Shown piece after piece: positions 47,882 to 60,600 of a stretch of DNA of 64,000 nt (its first letter is position 1; each line of letters opens with the position of its first letter). Both the position numbers and the translations under genes were made by a program. Origin of the DNA: Progne subis subis (Eukaryota > Chordata > Aves > Passeriformes > Hirundinidae); the NCBI GenBank assembly GCA_022316685.1, contig JAKJHU010000037.1:1847792-1911791 (forward strand), read 5' to 3'. The notes beneath the pieces were generated by a model, which saw only the letters and a list, made by a program, of their open reading frames with translations, ran no database searches and had not been told where the DNA came from.

Positions 47882-50800
47882 GGCAACGCATACTCACGTA
47901 TTCCACGCAAAGTCCTGTTCTCTCCACTAAAATGCTGGTGCTTACTAAGACAGTGATTTTTCAGTGACACTCACCATTCCACGTGCTGGAAGTTCCTACA
48001 CCTTATGTACTCTCAGTGGCACTGAGATCTGGCACACAGCCATGCCTCAGGATGACTTCTCTGTCCCAGAAGCTGTTTTTATTATTCTCTTATAGAAACT
48101 GGTCTGGTTCCCCAACTTTGATTAAATATTCATATAAACCCAAAATTCAATATATCATCACATACACAGCTGCTGTAATTGCCACAAGGACAACATGAGA
48201 TACCAAACAGAATTATGTGGCTTCCGCCACAGAACATGTAAAAGAAATGGGAATGTTCTGGGTGACTGCAAACAAAAACTGCAATGGTCCTTGCAAACAT
48301 ACCCATAAGGAAGTGTCACCTGTAAAAAGAAAACATTTCAGATCTCTTCCTTCCACTGATGTTGACAGAGCTTCAGTTGAGGTGAAGGAAAAGAGTATCC
48401 AGAAACCAGACACCAGCTTAATTTTGAAGAATACAGCATTACAACCTAAACACTACTATGGCAGTGTGTTCAAATTTAGTGCTTTCTACAATACATAAAT
48501 GGCAAATAGGCCTTGATTTCTTCTAGCAGACGATTGATCTGTTTCTACTCATATGCACCTCTTTTTGTGCAACAAATTCCTTGAGAAAACCATTAAGTTT
48601 TACAAAACTGTAAATATTTACAAGTACCGACTATCCTGCATTCTCTGCAATTGCTCTGTAGTCACACTCAGAATCACATTCTGGGGTAGCTAAGGCACTT
48701 TTATAACACAGTTAATAAACCTTCTATTTGAGTATTAATCTTCTCTAATATATAACCAAGAGAACCAACATTTGAGGAAGAAGCCAGTCCATGTCTTCTC
48801 CACTTTGCTTAGAAAAATGTTGTATTACACCATATACTGTATTCACCTTATAGAGACAGAAAAAGTGCGGGGAAAAGTCTTGCAAGGCATGTTGGTTTCA
48901 ACTTCAGAGCAACCAAACTGAGGGCACAAAACAAGTGAGGAGCATCCTGGTTTAGCCCTGGGGATCACTACCATTGAATTGAGAAAGAAAGTACTCTTTC
49001 ACCTCTGGTTATTTCTTGTTTTCAGGCTGATGCATTCAATTTTCTCCTTTCTTTCTCTATTCTTCTGGGCAGGCTGGAGCTTTTCAAATAGGGAGATACA
49101 ACCAGTCTCTGCCCCGAAGCACTGTGAAATCCCTTAGGATGTCTGCCTGCTATGACTCAGAGCAGCTGTTGAGAATGTTAAACCAGAGTGTTCTTGAGGA
49201 TGAGGTATGTTCACAGCTCAGGCCATGCCCATGTATCTGCATAAATGGTGAGTGGGTGTCATCTCTGGCAGTAGGCATACCATGCTTGAATTTCAGCAGT
49301 AAATGGCATCTGTGGGTGTTGGGATGCATTCCTGCAGCCAAAATACTCTGATAAAAATAAAAAAAACTAACAAAATAAAATAATTGTCAGAAATAAAATC
49401 AGTACCATAGGAGAAAAACCATGCCATCTTTCTGGACAGAAGTGATACAGGAGTTTGAAAAACTATCTTTGATAAATTGAATGAGTAGTGCCATAGGCTT
49501 CTCATATTTAACTTCTGAGAACCTCTGAGCACTGTACTATATGAAGAGACTGAATGTCCTATGAACTTAACATGACAGGCTTGAGTGCTCTATGAATCAG
49601 GCAGGCCAACTGTTTATAACTTGGTTATTTTGGGAGTTACTCCATGATATTCCCTTCCCTGAATGAAATAAAGGCCATCCAAAAATGACTGATGAAGGGT
49701 CAGGTCAGTTAAAGAAAAGGGGGCATTTCCATGCTTCAAAATTAATATCTACTATAACCATACTGTTTACACAGTATGGAAATTAGGTTTCCCCTTTTTG
49801 ATTGCCCTACATTTATGCCATCTCCCTTCTAAACCACATCTAAATCTATCCTATTGCTGAGCAGTGAATAACCCAAATAAAGGTTCTCAGTTCTGAGGAT
49901 AACTAGTTTTTATTGATAATTAAAGCAAATGGTCTGTTCTTTTAAAGTGATCTGGTGTTAGGGTTATTCAATCAATAGATATAATGATTTGAATAGACTA
50001 CATCAGGAGCTTGTATTATTTCTTGGAGCTGACTCTTTTCACTATCAAACCCCCACAAACTGAATCTGGAAACTGTGGAATTTGTAAAATTTGGATCTGT
50101 TTTGAATGTTACATTTATGAAAGTGTCTATCTGGACTAGGAAACTTGCACAGCTCATTTAAATGAGCATCTAAAGTTAGGAACAAAGGAAGGATCTTAAA
50201 TTCCAGCATGAACCAAAAAAAGCTTTGGTCCACTGACTGATTCTCTTCCCACAGGCACAGATGTAAATCAAAAATAACAAGAATAATTATGCAGGATATA
50301 AATGAGATGAGAAAAAGCTACTTTCTCCAACAAGTACAGTTTGCCAATAGCTGATATCATTCTAATAATCTGGAGACTAGCCCTGGAGGACAATACTTGC
50401 TAGACATTGCGTCTGTTAAGCTAGCCTGAACAGTACATAGAGAAAAAAGATCAGTGAAAGCATCAATCCATTATTGACTGTCACAGTTGCAACCCCAGAA
50501 GCTGACCTTTTCAGCCTTTAATCCCCACTCAAGTTTACCTCCCAAAGAACCTGCTTTGCTCTTTAAGCAGTCATACCTTTCCTCCACCACCAAGCTCAAA
50601 ACTCCCTCTTCTTTGCTGAACACATTGAAAATAAAACACCAACTTGTTTATAACTTCCTAAGTTTTTTTCTCTTTCTGCCTTATGGCAACAGCTAACACT
50701 TGCCTGTGTTTCCTTCAAAGCTTTTTAAATTATTCTACCCAAATACACAAGGTATAAAAGCTAATGTACATTTTCCTATACCTAAAACTTAATTTATTTT

Positions 50801-51862
50801 TTTTTTCACAAGCTTTAGTATGGTTCTGCCAGCTCTGCGACCACCACTGCTGTGCTGATAGAAATCGTCTTCTTTGCTTCAGGCAGTTCTTTGGGTATTT
50901 TTCTCTTTCTTCACTTGTAGTACTTGGGCACTTCAGCATTTGGAGGTAATTCCCAGGAAGTTCTCAGAATGTGATTTAACTCCACCATGCTGTTTTAATC
51001 CCAAGGCCCCTCAACAGTTTGTCACTTTCTTTTGCTTCAGCTCTAGAGCAGGAAGAGTAAAACAGGCAGCCAAGACCTGCAATGCACAATGCTCTCTCTG
51101 TGTTTTACTTGTAGACTGGTATTCTCCAGCTCTATCTAACCTTTGCTCCTGCTCTGTTTTCTCTTTGTTTCCCACCTTTCTTTTTTGGTGCAGAATCCTC
51201 TGATTTAATTCTTCAAGTAAGGAGAGATGAGAGGAGCTAAGAAACTTGAGTAGCATGAAATTTTTCACAAAAATCCTAACTTCTCTTCAATAGCTAAATC
51301 CTTCAGTCAGAAAGATGGCAATTTGAAAGTAATCTTGTAAATTGTTATGAAAATTTACTATCTCCAGTACTTCAGCTCTTGGCTGAAGAATCCTTTCCAT
51401 CAAAAGACTGAAAATAAAAATTTTAAAGCAGTAATTTGAAGATGAAAATCCATACACAACTCTACAAAAAAAGTAACACAAATCACTACCCTGAGCTAAA
51501 GCAATACAACAGACAGATAAACTCTATTCTGCAGTTTGTCCTTAATGTGCAGTGTGTGTTTCTAAACAGTTGTCCCAGCCAGCATCATGGCAAGCATATG
51601 CAACACCTATTAAGAAGTCCAGAAATGCTGTGCCACACTGTGAAAAACAACAGGAGGCATTCTGGCATTCTTATCAGGATGAGAAGTAAATAATGGATGA
51701 GAGCTGCTGAGGCAAGAGTAACTACACCACAAGACACCCTGGACTCAACCCCTTCATTCCTCAAATGATCTCCCCGTTGTTTTCCATTCATATCTTCACT
51801 GAGCACTCTTAATAATTTTTCAGATAAAATCCTCATCCAAAAGTGATGATCTCTACAAGCCT

Positions 51863-51865
<3 letters not shown>

Positions 51866-51930
<65 letters not shown>
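51866..51930. repeat. (CA)n microsatellite, about 32 units
   Basis: A pure AC/CA dinucleotide array of 65 bases in a dynein intron. Its purity and length suggest it is polymorphic. Confidence 0.97.
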
Positions 51931-51932
<2 letters not shown>

Positions 51933-54900
51933 CAGAGTAGAACTCAGCAAGGCAGGAGCCCAAGATCTTTCAGGCCAAAATTCTATTACCATTGTCAGCA
52001 AGCCAAACTAAAACTGTGTTAGTGTTAGCAGTCTTATACTATTATGAGTCAAAAAAGAACTTAGCCAGACAGGGGGAATGAGTCCATACTGCTTCCTTTC
52101 ATGGGAAATTACCTTTCCTGTGCATTCTGGCAAGACTAGTTTCCTAAGCTTCACTTTTTCACCATGCAGGTTAAAATAAATTACCAGCTACCTCTTTTGG
52201 CTCTTTTGGAACTTCAGTTATATCCCTCTTATAAGGTGCTACATACAATGAACAGAAATTCCTTGCAGCATCATGATACAAATGCTACTTTCAACTCCAT
52301 GGTACTCTGAGTTGAAAAAAAAAGTAGTGAACCTTTACCTGGGGCTTCACACACAAGCTTGTGTAGATGACTTAAAACCCCTACACAACTCCTATAGCAT
52401 GTGTAGAACTACATTGCCATAGAACTGCTGTATTTGTAGGAAGTATGTTATCAGGAAAGGACTTTTCTCTCCTAACTCTGCAAATACTGTACAAATAGCA
52501 GTGGGAGTTCTGTGATCATGTGGCACATATATGACATGAAAAGATAAAAAAATCCAAGGTTTCTCAGATGTTCTTCACTTGCTCATGAGGTAGGCAATTT
52601 AGGCAATTCCCAAGGATTAGATTGAAAACACAAAGCTGTAAGGTACCAGAAACCAGAACCAAGTGGATGAAGTTTTATGGCCAAATTAGAACCTCAATAT
52701 AAGTAAATGAGTTAAGCATTTTTTTTTTAAATTTCACAAGAAGCCCTTAAACACAATTTCAAGTGAGTTAAAAAGAATAAGGATTAAAATCAAACTAAAA
52801 TCTGTGCTTATTTCCATTGCCAAGGATTTGATACCCACTTTCAGTGCTACTACAAGTATGCTCCACTTCATTCATGAAAAACACTCCCACAGAATCTCTT
52901 TTCTCACTTTGTTCACCAAGAGAAGACATAAAAATGCTTTCCACTCTTATTCAGTGCATGGAAAAATAAAGAAAACCCCATAAAATCTTACAGAAAGACC
53001 ACATACAAACAAACTTTAGCAAACTCTAAAAGGCTAGAAATAACTGGATGGGTTAGATGCAATTAGATTTAATTGCATTTAGAGACACCATCTTCACTAG
53101 TGGGAGAGGGGATTTGAGGTACCCACTTAACAATAAAGAGTGGAGGATCAGTATTCTGTGCCAGAGCCCTCTACACTGCCAGAGGCAGGACATAAGTACA
53201 CAGGAACTCTACAGCTCAGATAACTGCCTTAGGAAGAACGGTCATTTTCTGACAGGGGCTCAAGATCTGCTGCTCATAACGCATTAAGACATGGCATTTT
53301 TGGTGCAAACCCCATGTCTTACTTCTTCTTGTCTCTGAAAAGATTTCTCTGTTTGAAACATGGCTTCTATTTAGAGCACTCGAGAGGACAAGCATCACTG
53401 CTGTGTTCTGATTTATGGTTAAGCTCTGTATTATGCCAACTGTGAAATAAACTCTGGACAATCAATAAGTAATTAAAGCAGAAGTAATGGTTGGGACATA
53501 AGTGAGAGTACAAAGTGCAGCTACAATCTAATTACTACAATTTGAGCCAGAAAAAGTATCCTTCTGGGCAGCAAATGGAGATGCAAGCTTCTGGGGCATA
53601 TTTGCCAACAAACATGCTGGACACATGCTGAGCATCCTCACCTCTCCAAAAGCTGAACTGCTTAATCCGTCCTCTGCATAGAAGGACAAAACTGTGTCTG
53701 CAAATTCCTTCTCCATCCCTCATGTTCAGCTGCACATGGGCTCTCCCTGAGGAGGGCTTTACATTACCTCAAATGTAGCATGGTGAGTAACATCAAAATA
53801 ACAAAATCCATCCATTCACATCCAAACTGCTGAACTTCCTTTCACAGTCTAAATACACACTATATTCTTAAACACCAAATTTATTTGAAATTATAGGTCT
53901 GCTAAAAGTGGGTGCTGGGACCAGGCTTACGAAGCCAGAGCCAGATACATGAGCAGGGCAGATGTCAAAAATTACATGACCTGTTTGAGCAGGCACATCA
54001 GTTTACCTCTTCGTAAAGAAAAGGAAGCCCCTCAAATGACCTGAGATTGCATCTGACTAGTTTTGGAGAGAATCTAATATGAGACAGTTTGGGGTTTTCC
54101 CTTTTGCTGAGGTAGAGTGCCTAAATGTTCTTTCCATCCCCTAATTAACAGTCTACCATATGCACTTGATGAACATGCCAGAAGCCATTAATTATTATTG
54201 TTAACTATACATCCAATTTTGTTTTCAGAGCAATTTTTCACTATATTTAACTTTCCTGTCCATAAGAAATGATGTTTTAGAGAATTGCATGAAAGTTACA
54301 GCATTAACTTGATTAAACATCTGGCAGAGGCCTGTGCCCACTGTGGAACTGGATGTGAAGTGCAAATAGATTATGTTTCTCCTCCACTCCTCTGAAGAAT
54401 ATTATACATATTGAGAATTTAAATATATCTGCCACAATCAAGGAAAGATTAACACTTTCTTGGATGGAAAATATTCTTTTTATTTACTTGAAAAGGAACT
54501 CTATTCACATATAAAAGGGAATTTTCAGCTCAGGAAGAGAGGACAATTGTTTTTTCCAGCTTATCTTTGCATATGTTATTACATAATTTAAGTATAATGT
54601 TATTATAATGAAAGATTATTAGTTTGGGCACATTTATGAACCTCTCTCCTAGATTCAAATTATAAGCATAAGGTTTCTGAAGCATGCATTTTTGTCTTAG
54701 TGTATCATACAATGTTAGGGGAAAAAAATCCCATTTGATCCTTATGTAATAAAAATACAAATTTAAAAATATCTCCCCTCATGAAAGACATTGTCAGAAC
54801 ACCAGTAAGACAGATTACAGTAATGCCATCAGCTATGTCAGAAGGGACTAATTCTGAGGCATTCTGACCTGCTTCCTGTGAGGACTGTTTGCTGTCTCAG

Positions 54901-55836
54901 ATATTTTCTGTATCTCTGCTAGAGAACAGCAGTCTTGTGTGAGAGCTTTACTAGTGGAATCGACCTACTTCATTTTAATTTGTTAATTCAAGAAGCTTGG
55001 CTGAGCAACAGTACACCTTCCTTCCTGGGCATTTCAATTCTTGCAGATGAGCAAAATAGAAAGTGAAAACAAAAAGCAGATGGCAACATCATTATCCCTT
55101 CTTTTTTCCTCACTCCTTTTCTGATCAAATTTTCCATCTGCTTCTAGTTGCTTCTGCTCTTGGTTTATTTTAACTTCATCCACGATTGTTCACTTTCAGC
55201 CAAACACTCCTGTCTGTGAGAGATACAGAGTGCTGTTTCCTGCCTCCTGTGATGCCTAAAAGAAGAACTATCTCTCTCTCTTTTGAATGACACTGCCACT
55301 CACTTCAGCTTCAATTTAGAGACACGCCATTTGGTATAACCAGTTTCACAAAAATGTCAAATTTCACCTTAAATTAGAGTCTTTATCACCTTGCCTCCTG
55401 AGTTCCCTGTCTCTCAATTACTTAGCAGCAACACTTCTACCTTGTTCTATATCATTACATCTCAGCTTAATTTCATAAATGACTCCGGTACACGACCCGT
55501 GGACTTAATCACACAATTCAGCTCCTCTGAGCTCTGTAGGATCCTAGAGAGAATCACAGAAGTAAAGTAATGCTGAGGGACACGAACTGCAATACTGGAG
55601 CACATGCATGCAGAATAAATTTAGATGGAGTGTCCTTAGAGAGGCAATCCAGAGATTTTAAGGACTAGAATTAGTGGTCATATGATAAAGAGAGAGAAAA
55701 AGAGAAAAACTGTGTGAGGGAGGGAACAAAAGAGAAGGAATGAAATGAGGAGAAATACTTATTTAGTTATATAGTATAAGCAACTTCTAGTAATAAATAT
55801 TGCACATTAATTACAATTTTTGATATTGCAGCTTAC

Positions 55837-55969
55837 CATCAATAGCCAATTTGAGATCAGTCAGTGTAGTTCGAACTCTGGATATAACAAGTTGCATCCG
55901 GTCAACTTCTTGACGGAGAAAAATGTTTATGGGCTGAAAAGCTCCCATCTTTTGAAGCTGGGCTTTCAC
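55837..55969 (-). CDS. Axonemal dynein heavy chain, fourth-last coding exon
   Basis: A 133-base exon on the minus strand. It begins after a TTCTTTTTTAG acceptor with [20 protein letters not shown], continues [20 protein letters not shown], and ends LAIDG with the glycine codon split G|GA at a GTAAGC donor. The NIFLRQE-DRMQ and [11 protein letters not shown] motifs are characteristic of outer-arm dynein heavy chains related to DNAH5 and DNAH8. Together the four exons give 260 residues and a stop, all in one open frame. The thousands of residues upstream lie beyond the window. The exact orthologue (DNAH5-like, DNAH8-like or a further non-mammalian paralogue) cannot be settled from this fragment. 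Confidence 0.94.
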
Positions 55970-56661
55970 CTAAAAAAGAATAGTGCAATGATTATAAAAT
56001 TTAATCTCCTGTTTTCCATGCAATAATTTTTGAAAGCAAAAACATTTTCAGAAAAGCAACATTTTAGTAACAGATGGCCATTCAAGTCCTGGGCCAACTG
56101 TAAGATTTAGCACACTGTGACTCATTAGCTTACCAGAATGAGCTCCTCCATCATTCTAAGAAGGGAAAGTTCCCTCTTTTTGAAGGGACACAGCAGTTCC
56201 TTCTGTCCTTGTTAGGCTGCAGGGTCTTAGATCTTAAAATAAAAAAACCCTCATGCCATACAAAAGCACTGTTTGATGGTAACTTCCTTGTATTTCCAAA
56301 TTGTGCTGGGTGAACTTTCTCACCTTTTCTTACCCTGCTGAGCTGAAATAATGCAACAAATGGAGTTCCACTTAACAAGCACAATGATACGTATAAACTG
56401 CTACTTTCAGTAGCATGTGACTTGTTCATAAGACAAGATGCTCATGGATATATTACTAGAGAGACAAGATTGCCAGAAATAATACAGATGCCACAGAAAT
56501 CTGCTACACCATTATGTGCATCATTTTGCAAGTAGAAGCCTTTGGCCTTTTAAAGTTTTTAAGGATAACAGTTTCTCTCAAATTCAACAGAGAATATTTT
56601 CAATATGGAATCAGTTGTCTGTGTTGATTAAGGACATATCATAATAACACTGACAACAGCA

Positions 56662-56667
56662 TTCCCC
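56662..56667. repeat. Target-site duplication, left (TTCCCC)
   Basis: Six bases directly before the LTR terminus TGTAATTGGG. The identical hexamer follows the other LTR terminus at 57684-57689. Confidence 0.8.
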
Positions 56668-57683
56668 TGTAATTGGGATACGCAAAGCAACCACACGGAG
56701 ACGAGAGGTTTTGCAGGGCAGAGAGTTCCTCTCAGAGAGAGCTCAGTGCTGAGCCAAGGCCGAGAGCCCCTCTGCCTGTTTATTTCTTACTTTTTATACA
56801 TTTGTGGGTCTGGCTGTGGATTGGCTTCTGGAGTTATCACCTCCTAGCCAAATGGCCAGACCAACTGTCAGTTACAATTGTTTTCAGGTTAGAAATTTTT
56901 GGAGTCCAGGGCATTCCTTTGGCTGCCCTGGAGGGTCAGAAACCTGGACAGGGGGGTCTGGGACCCCAGCCCAGAGCTCAGAGAGACACTGGATTTGATC
57001 TCAGTCCACGGGAAAAACTTCTTTCACTGCGAGAGGGTTTACAGGCCACAAGAGTGTGAAAAATAGTAGTTTAGCTTATCACAGGGTGAAAACCCAGTAT
57101 ATTTAGGTTTCTAGCATTGAAGTGAATGGGGGCAAGACGGAGAATTTGGAGCGTTGTCTCCTTCTTCTTCTTTCTTCTTCCCTCACTCCATTTCTGCAGT
57201 GATGGGATTGGGTCAGAGTAGAGGTGACCTTTTTAGTATTAGTGATAGACATTGGTAAGAAATAGTAAATAAAGAATATTTAGCAATTAGTATAAAAGAT
57301 AAGGACAGCCTCAGTTCGGGGGGAGATGTGAGAAGTCCAGCTGCGGCAAACATCTCATTGGACACTGAGAAAATTGTAAGATAAGAAACAATAAATGAAG
57401 TATGCAACCTTGAAAAATCTAAACCTGAAGACCGTCTCTCTCTTCACTTTGGCACAGAGCTGTGCAGAGGGCAAAGGACTCTAAAACCACCTAAATGCCG
57501 GGGAACTAGCCCAACAACAAGTATGCAAACAAAGGACAGAGAATGAAAAACAAAGGATTTGTTTATGTTGCATGTGTGAGAAAAAGCAGAAACTGCTCCT
57601 AATATTGTACAGTAGCTAAAAAGTCTGACTCCATCTTATGAACAATCAAAAGGCTTTAAAAAACTCAGAAAACCAGGGTGACA
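56668..57683 (-). mobile_element. Solo LTR of an endogenous retrovirus (ERVK/beta-like by TSD length)
   Basis: This 1,016 bp element is bounded by TG...CA termini. Read on the minus strand it starts TGTCACCCTGG and ends CCCAATTACA. On that strand a TATA box (TATAAAAA, 56798 down to 56791) is followed closely by AATAAA (56784 down to 56779). About 110 bases of GC-richer R-U5-like sequence then lead to the CA end. It is flanked by a 6 bp direct repeat TTCCCC, the length usual for ERVK/alpha-beta-type integrases. No internal gag, pol or env sequence, primer-binding site or second LTR is present, so it is a solo LTR left by recombination. It sits in the presumed dynein intron and in the same orientation as that gene. 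Confidence 0.82.
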
Positions 57684-57689
57684 TTCCCC
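57684..57689. repeat. Target-site duplication, right (TTCCCC)
   Basis: A hexamer identical to 56662-56667, immediately after the LTR terminus GGGTGACA. Confidence 0.8.
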
Positions 57690-60600
57690 GTCTCGCTTTT
57701 GCATATGATGTGTATGGAATGTGCTTCAGACATGCACTGTATGTTCTATATGTATCAAAGATCACTGTATACTACAGTGCATGAAAGAGGCTTTAATAGC
57801 ACCTGCAAAAATCATGGTGCCTATACCATATACAGTACCAAAATTCTTGATTACCCTACACAATACCAAAATACTTGAGTTTTCAGACTTTTGAGAGTTG
57901 TTCCCCACTTTTAGAAAGTCACCAGCTCATATATCTCATTGTATACATTATTATGCATACTATACATTTTATACAAATAATAAACATTACTAAAGATTTA
58001 ATTATTACCATGAATAGCAAACTTCTGCAAGATGAACATCATACAGCAGATGAGTAGTTATAATCACTAGTATAAATATACAAATCCTTTGGCAACTTCC
58101 AAACCTTAAATTTCAACTCCAAGCCCAATAAAATACTCTTTCTCAACTTTCTCTGCTATCCTCCTGGGAGACAGCTATCAGCAAGGTTATACATCATATT
58201 TTAATCACAAGGACCCATGGGTTTGTCAGACAGAATGTCCAAGAAATAGGTGCCAGCCAATTATGCTAATGCTTTGCAGTGTGACAGTACATTTTACAGA
58301 CTGAGCTAATGTGTCCTGCCTGCGAAAGAGAAAAAAAATACTTAAATCAGCTATTACAAGACTTAAGCTGAGGCAATAAAGTTTTTGGATAATCCACACA
58401 ATGAAGTATTCTGATTATTTCATACAAAATCCAGGGAAGCCTTCTGCTTTCTGAAAAATTCACAGGAATTGGTAGTTTTGTTTGTTGACAAAATGTAAAT
58501 GCATTTGATTTTTATTTTCAGAATACTTAGAAGTCTAGTGCATGCCATTAATAAGAAAGGAGTTATACAGAATATAGACTATGCATTTTATCTTTTAAAT
58601 AAGAAATACATTTTTTATTTCTAGTCCACATAGCATGTGTTCCTTTTCAGGATCATTTAGAGGAAGAATTTTCCCACTTGAGGAAAAATTGTATGGAAGA
58701 AATTATTAAAGGGGCTATTTTCCAAAATATTATTTATGAATCTACAAAGAGGACATGAAATAAAGATTCTAAAATATTACTGTGCTGATTTAACTAGTGC
58801 AACTACTGTACAATTTAACTAGTGAATTCTCAGAACATACACATTCTTCTTCACAATGACTCACATATTTTCATGTACCTACAAAAACACTCATAATATT
58901 TTGAATAATGGAGCCAACCAATAAAGCCAAAATTTGCTAATCAAACCTATGTATGTTCACAATGCTCAGTCTGGAGCACCAAGCATAACCAGATATCAAA
59001 ACTGAAAATAGTATTACATACTTCTTACTTTATTGTATACAAATCAGTCCTGATGGATGGTGAGATTTACTGGGTATAACATAGTGCATTTCCTGGAATT
59101 CTTGCTGCTAATTTTAAAATACAAGCACTGAAGTATGATTAGCTAATTTCGTATTAGAATTCTTCTTATCAAGCAATCAGATGTCTTACATCCTGTGCTT
59201 TATTTATTATGACATAAAGATATGGATACTGACTTTCAGGAAAAAAAACCTCAAAAGACTAAACTCATTAACCAAAATAGCTTTTCTGAGATTAATATAC
59301 TAATTCCATAAAGCCCACTTAGAACATCCCCTTTTCATTTTGCAAACAGCTATCATCTAACATAAAACAATGTGATTTAAGAAAGGAGCTGCTACAATCA
59401 GAATCTTAATAGCTTTGTCTACATGATTTTGCAATGCATATCTCTACTGTGTGAGAATCCTTTATGCATATTTCTTAACTGTCCTCAGGTCACCAATTTC
59501 TTTGTCAGCACATACTTTATAGGGCTATCAGTGGGAAAGTAGCTGTTGAATTCACGTCATGATCATTGATCAAGTTACTGCAGTAGTGATGCCTATGGTT
59601 TTCAGTAAATGCTATTATTTTCAATCAGATATAGTTACTTGCTAGATTCTTTGTCAGCAGAAATGGGAACTCCATCACTCTGTAGATGGAGAATCCATAG
59701 CTCTTTCCAAGGGATGTCAAGGACCCCTTCCTCATACATAAGGAAGCAGACAGTAAAATATGTAGAAAATAGAAGAAACTCTAGAGCTAGATGACTACCA
59801 TATCTGATAGCGTTGAGAAGCAAACCAGAGACACATTACAGAATCATCTATGTCAGTGTTTCAGTTCAGACCCTGATTTTTTTATTATTTTGGGGGGGTT
59901 TTTTGTAGCAAAAAACTTGCACTGAAGACTAGATTCCAGGCACACAAAGGTCTTAGCTTCAAATTAAACTAACCCAAAAAGTGTGCTTCAGGGACTCTAA
60001 GGTACTTCAGTTACTAATGGGTTCAGCCTACAAGCCCAGACCAGAGTTAGACCAAGGCAAATTCCCCAGTAAAACATGTAACGAAGGCCCGGGGTCCTCA
60101 GACAAATCCCTATTTCCGTGCAGTGCTTGCTAATGTAGCCGTAGCCTTAGAGGAATTACAGCTAAATCAATACTAAAAAAAATATTAAGGAAAGAAACCA
60201 CTGCTACTTGCTATTCCCCAGAAAGCTGTTTTTTCAAGATGTGAGGATCATTTTCATTGTAAACTTCTCTGTGTGACAAGCTGACATTTATTCTTGCACC
60301 TGTCTTCACTCACATGGACTGACTGGACCTAATAATTTTACCACTAATCTCTCTGTAACCTGCGAGGCGAGACTCAGAAGCAAAAGAGGTCATGAATGAA
60401 GAATTCTTACTCTGAGAAAAATGAGGACAGTCTTAGGTCAGGAGGAAGGTTTATTTTGCCTTTCCATCACCTGTGTCAAACCACAGGCCTGAGAAAGCAT
60501 GCAAAGGTGACATGTTTTGGTTCTACTCTTTTGGGTAAGATACTGGAATGGTGAGAAGCATTACCAGAACAAAACAACAAAAGAAGCAGCATATATCATG

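Larger units (their letters stand above)
47341..55836 (-). other. Dynein intron
   Basis: An 8.5 kb intron between the G|GTAAGC donor (exon end 55837) and the acceptor at 47341. It holds a T homopolymer (47863-47881) and a long CA microsatellite (51866-51930). Open frames on both strands, for example 48217-48498 on + and 51585-52001 on -, have no recognisable domain, and the latter is driven by the CA repeat. Confidence 0.82.

Noticed and set aside
48217..48498. 93-codon + strand open frame in a dynein intron
   Set aside because: No recognisable motif, no splice or promoter context, and antisense to the host gene.
51585..52001. 138-codon minus-strand open frame
   Set aside because: Its centre is a valine/cysteine repeat encoded by the CA microsatellite, so it is a composition artefact.
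56673..57059. 128-codon + strand open frame with a hydrophobic stretch
   Set aside because: It lies wholly inside the solo LTR and antisense to it, with no viral or host domain.
57310..57330. Polypurine-tract-like GGGGGGAGATGTG, suggesting an LTR start on the + strand
   Set aside because: The TG...CA boundaries with a 6 bp duplication, and the TATA and AATAAA signals, place one minus-strand LTR over the whole of 56668-57683. The G run is internal to it.
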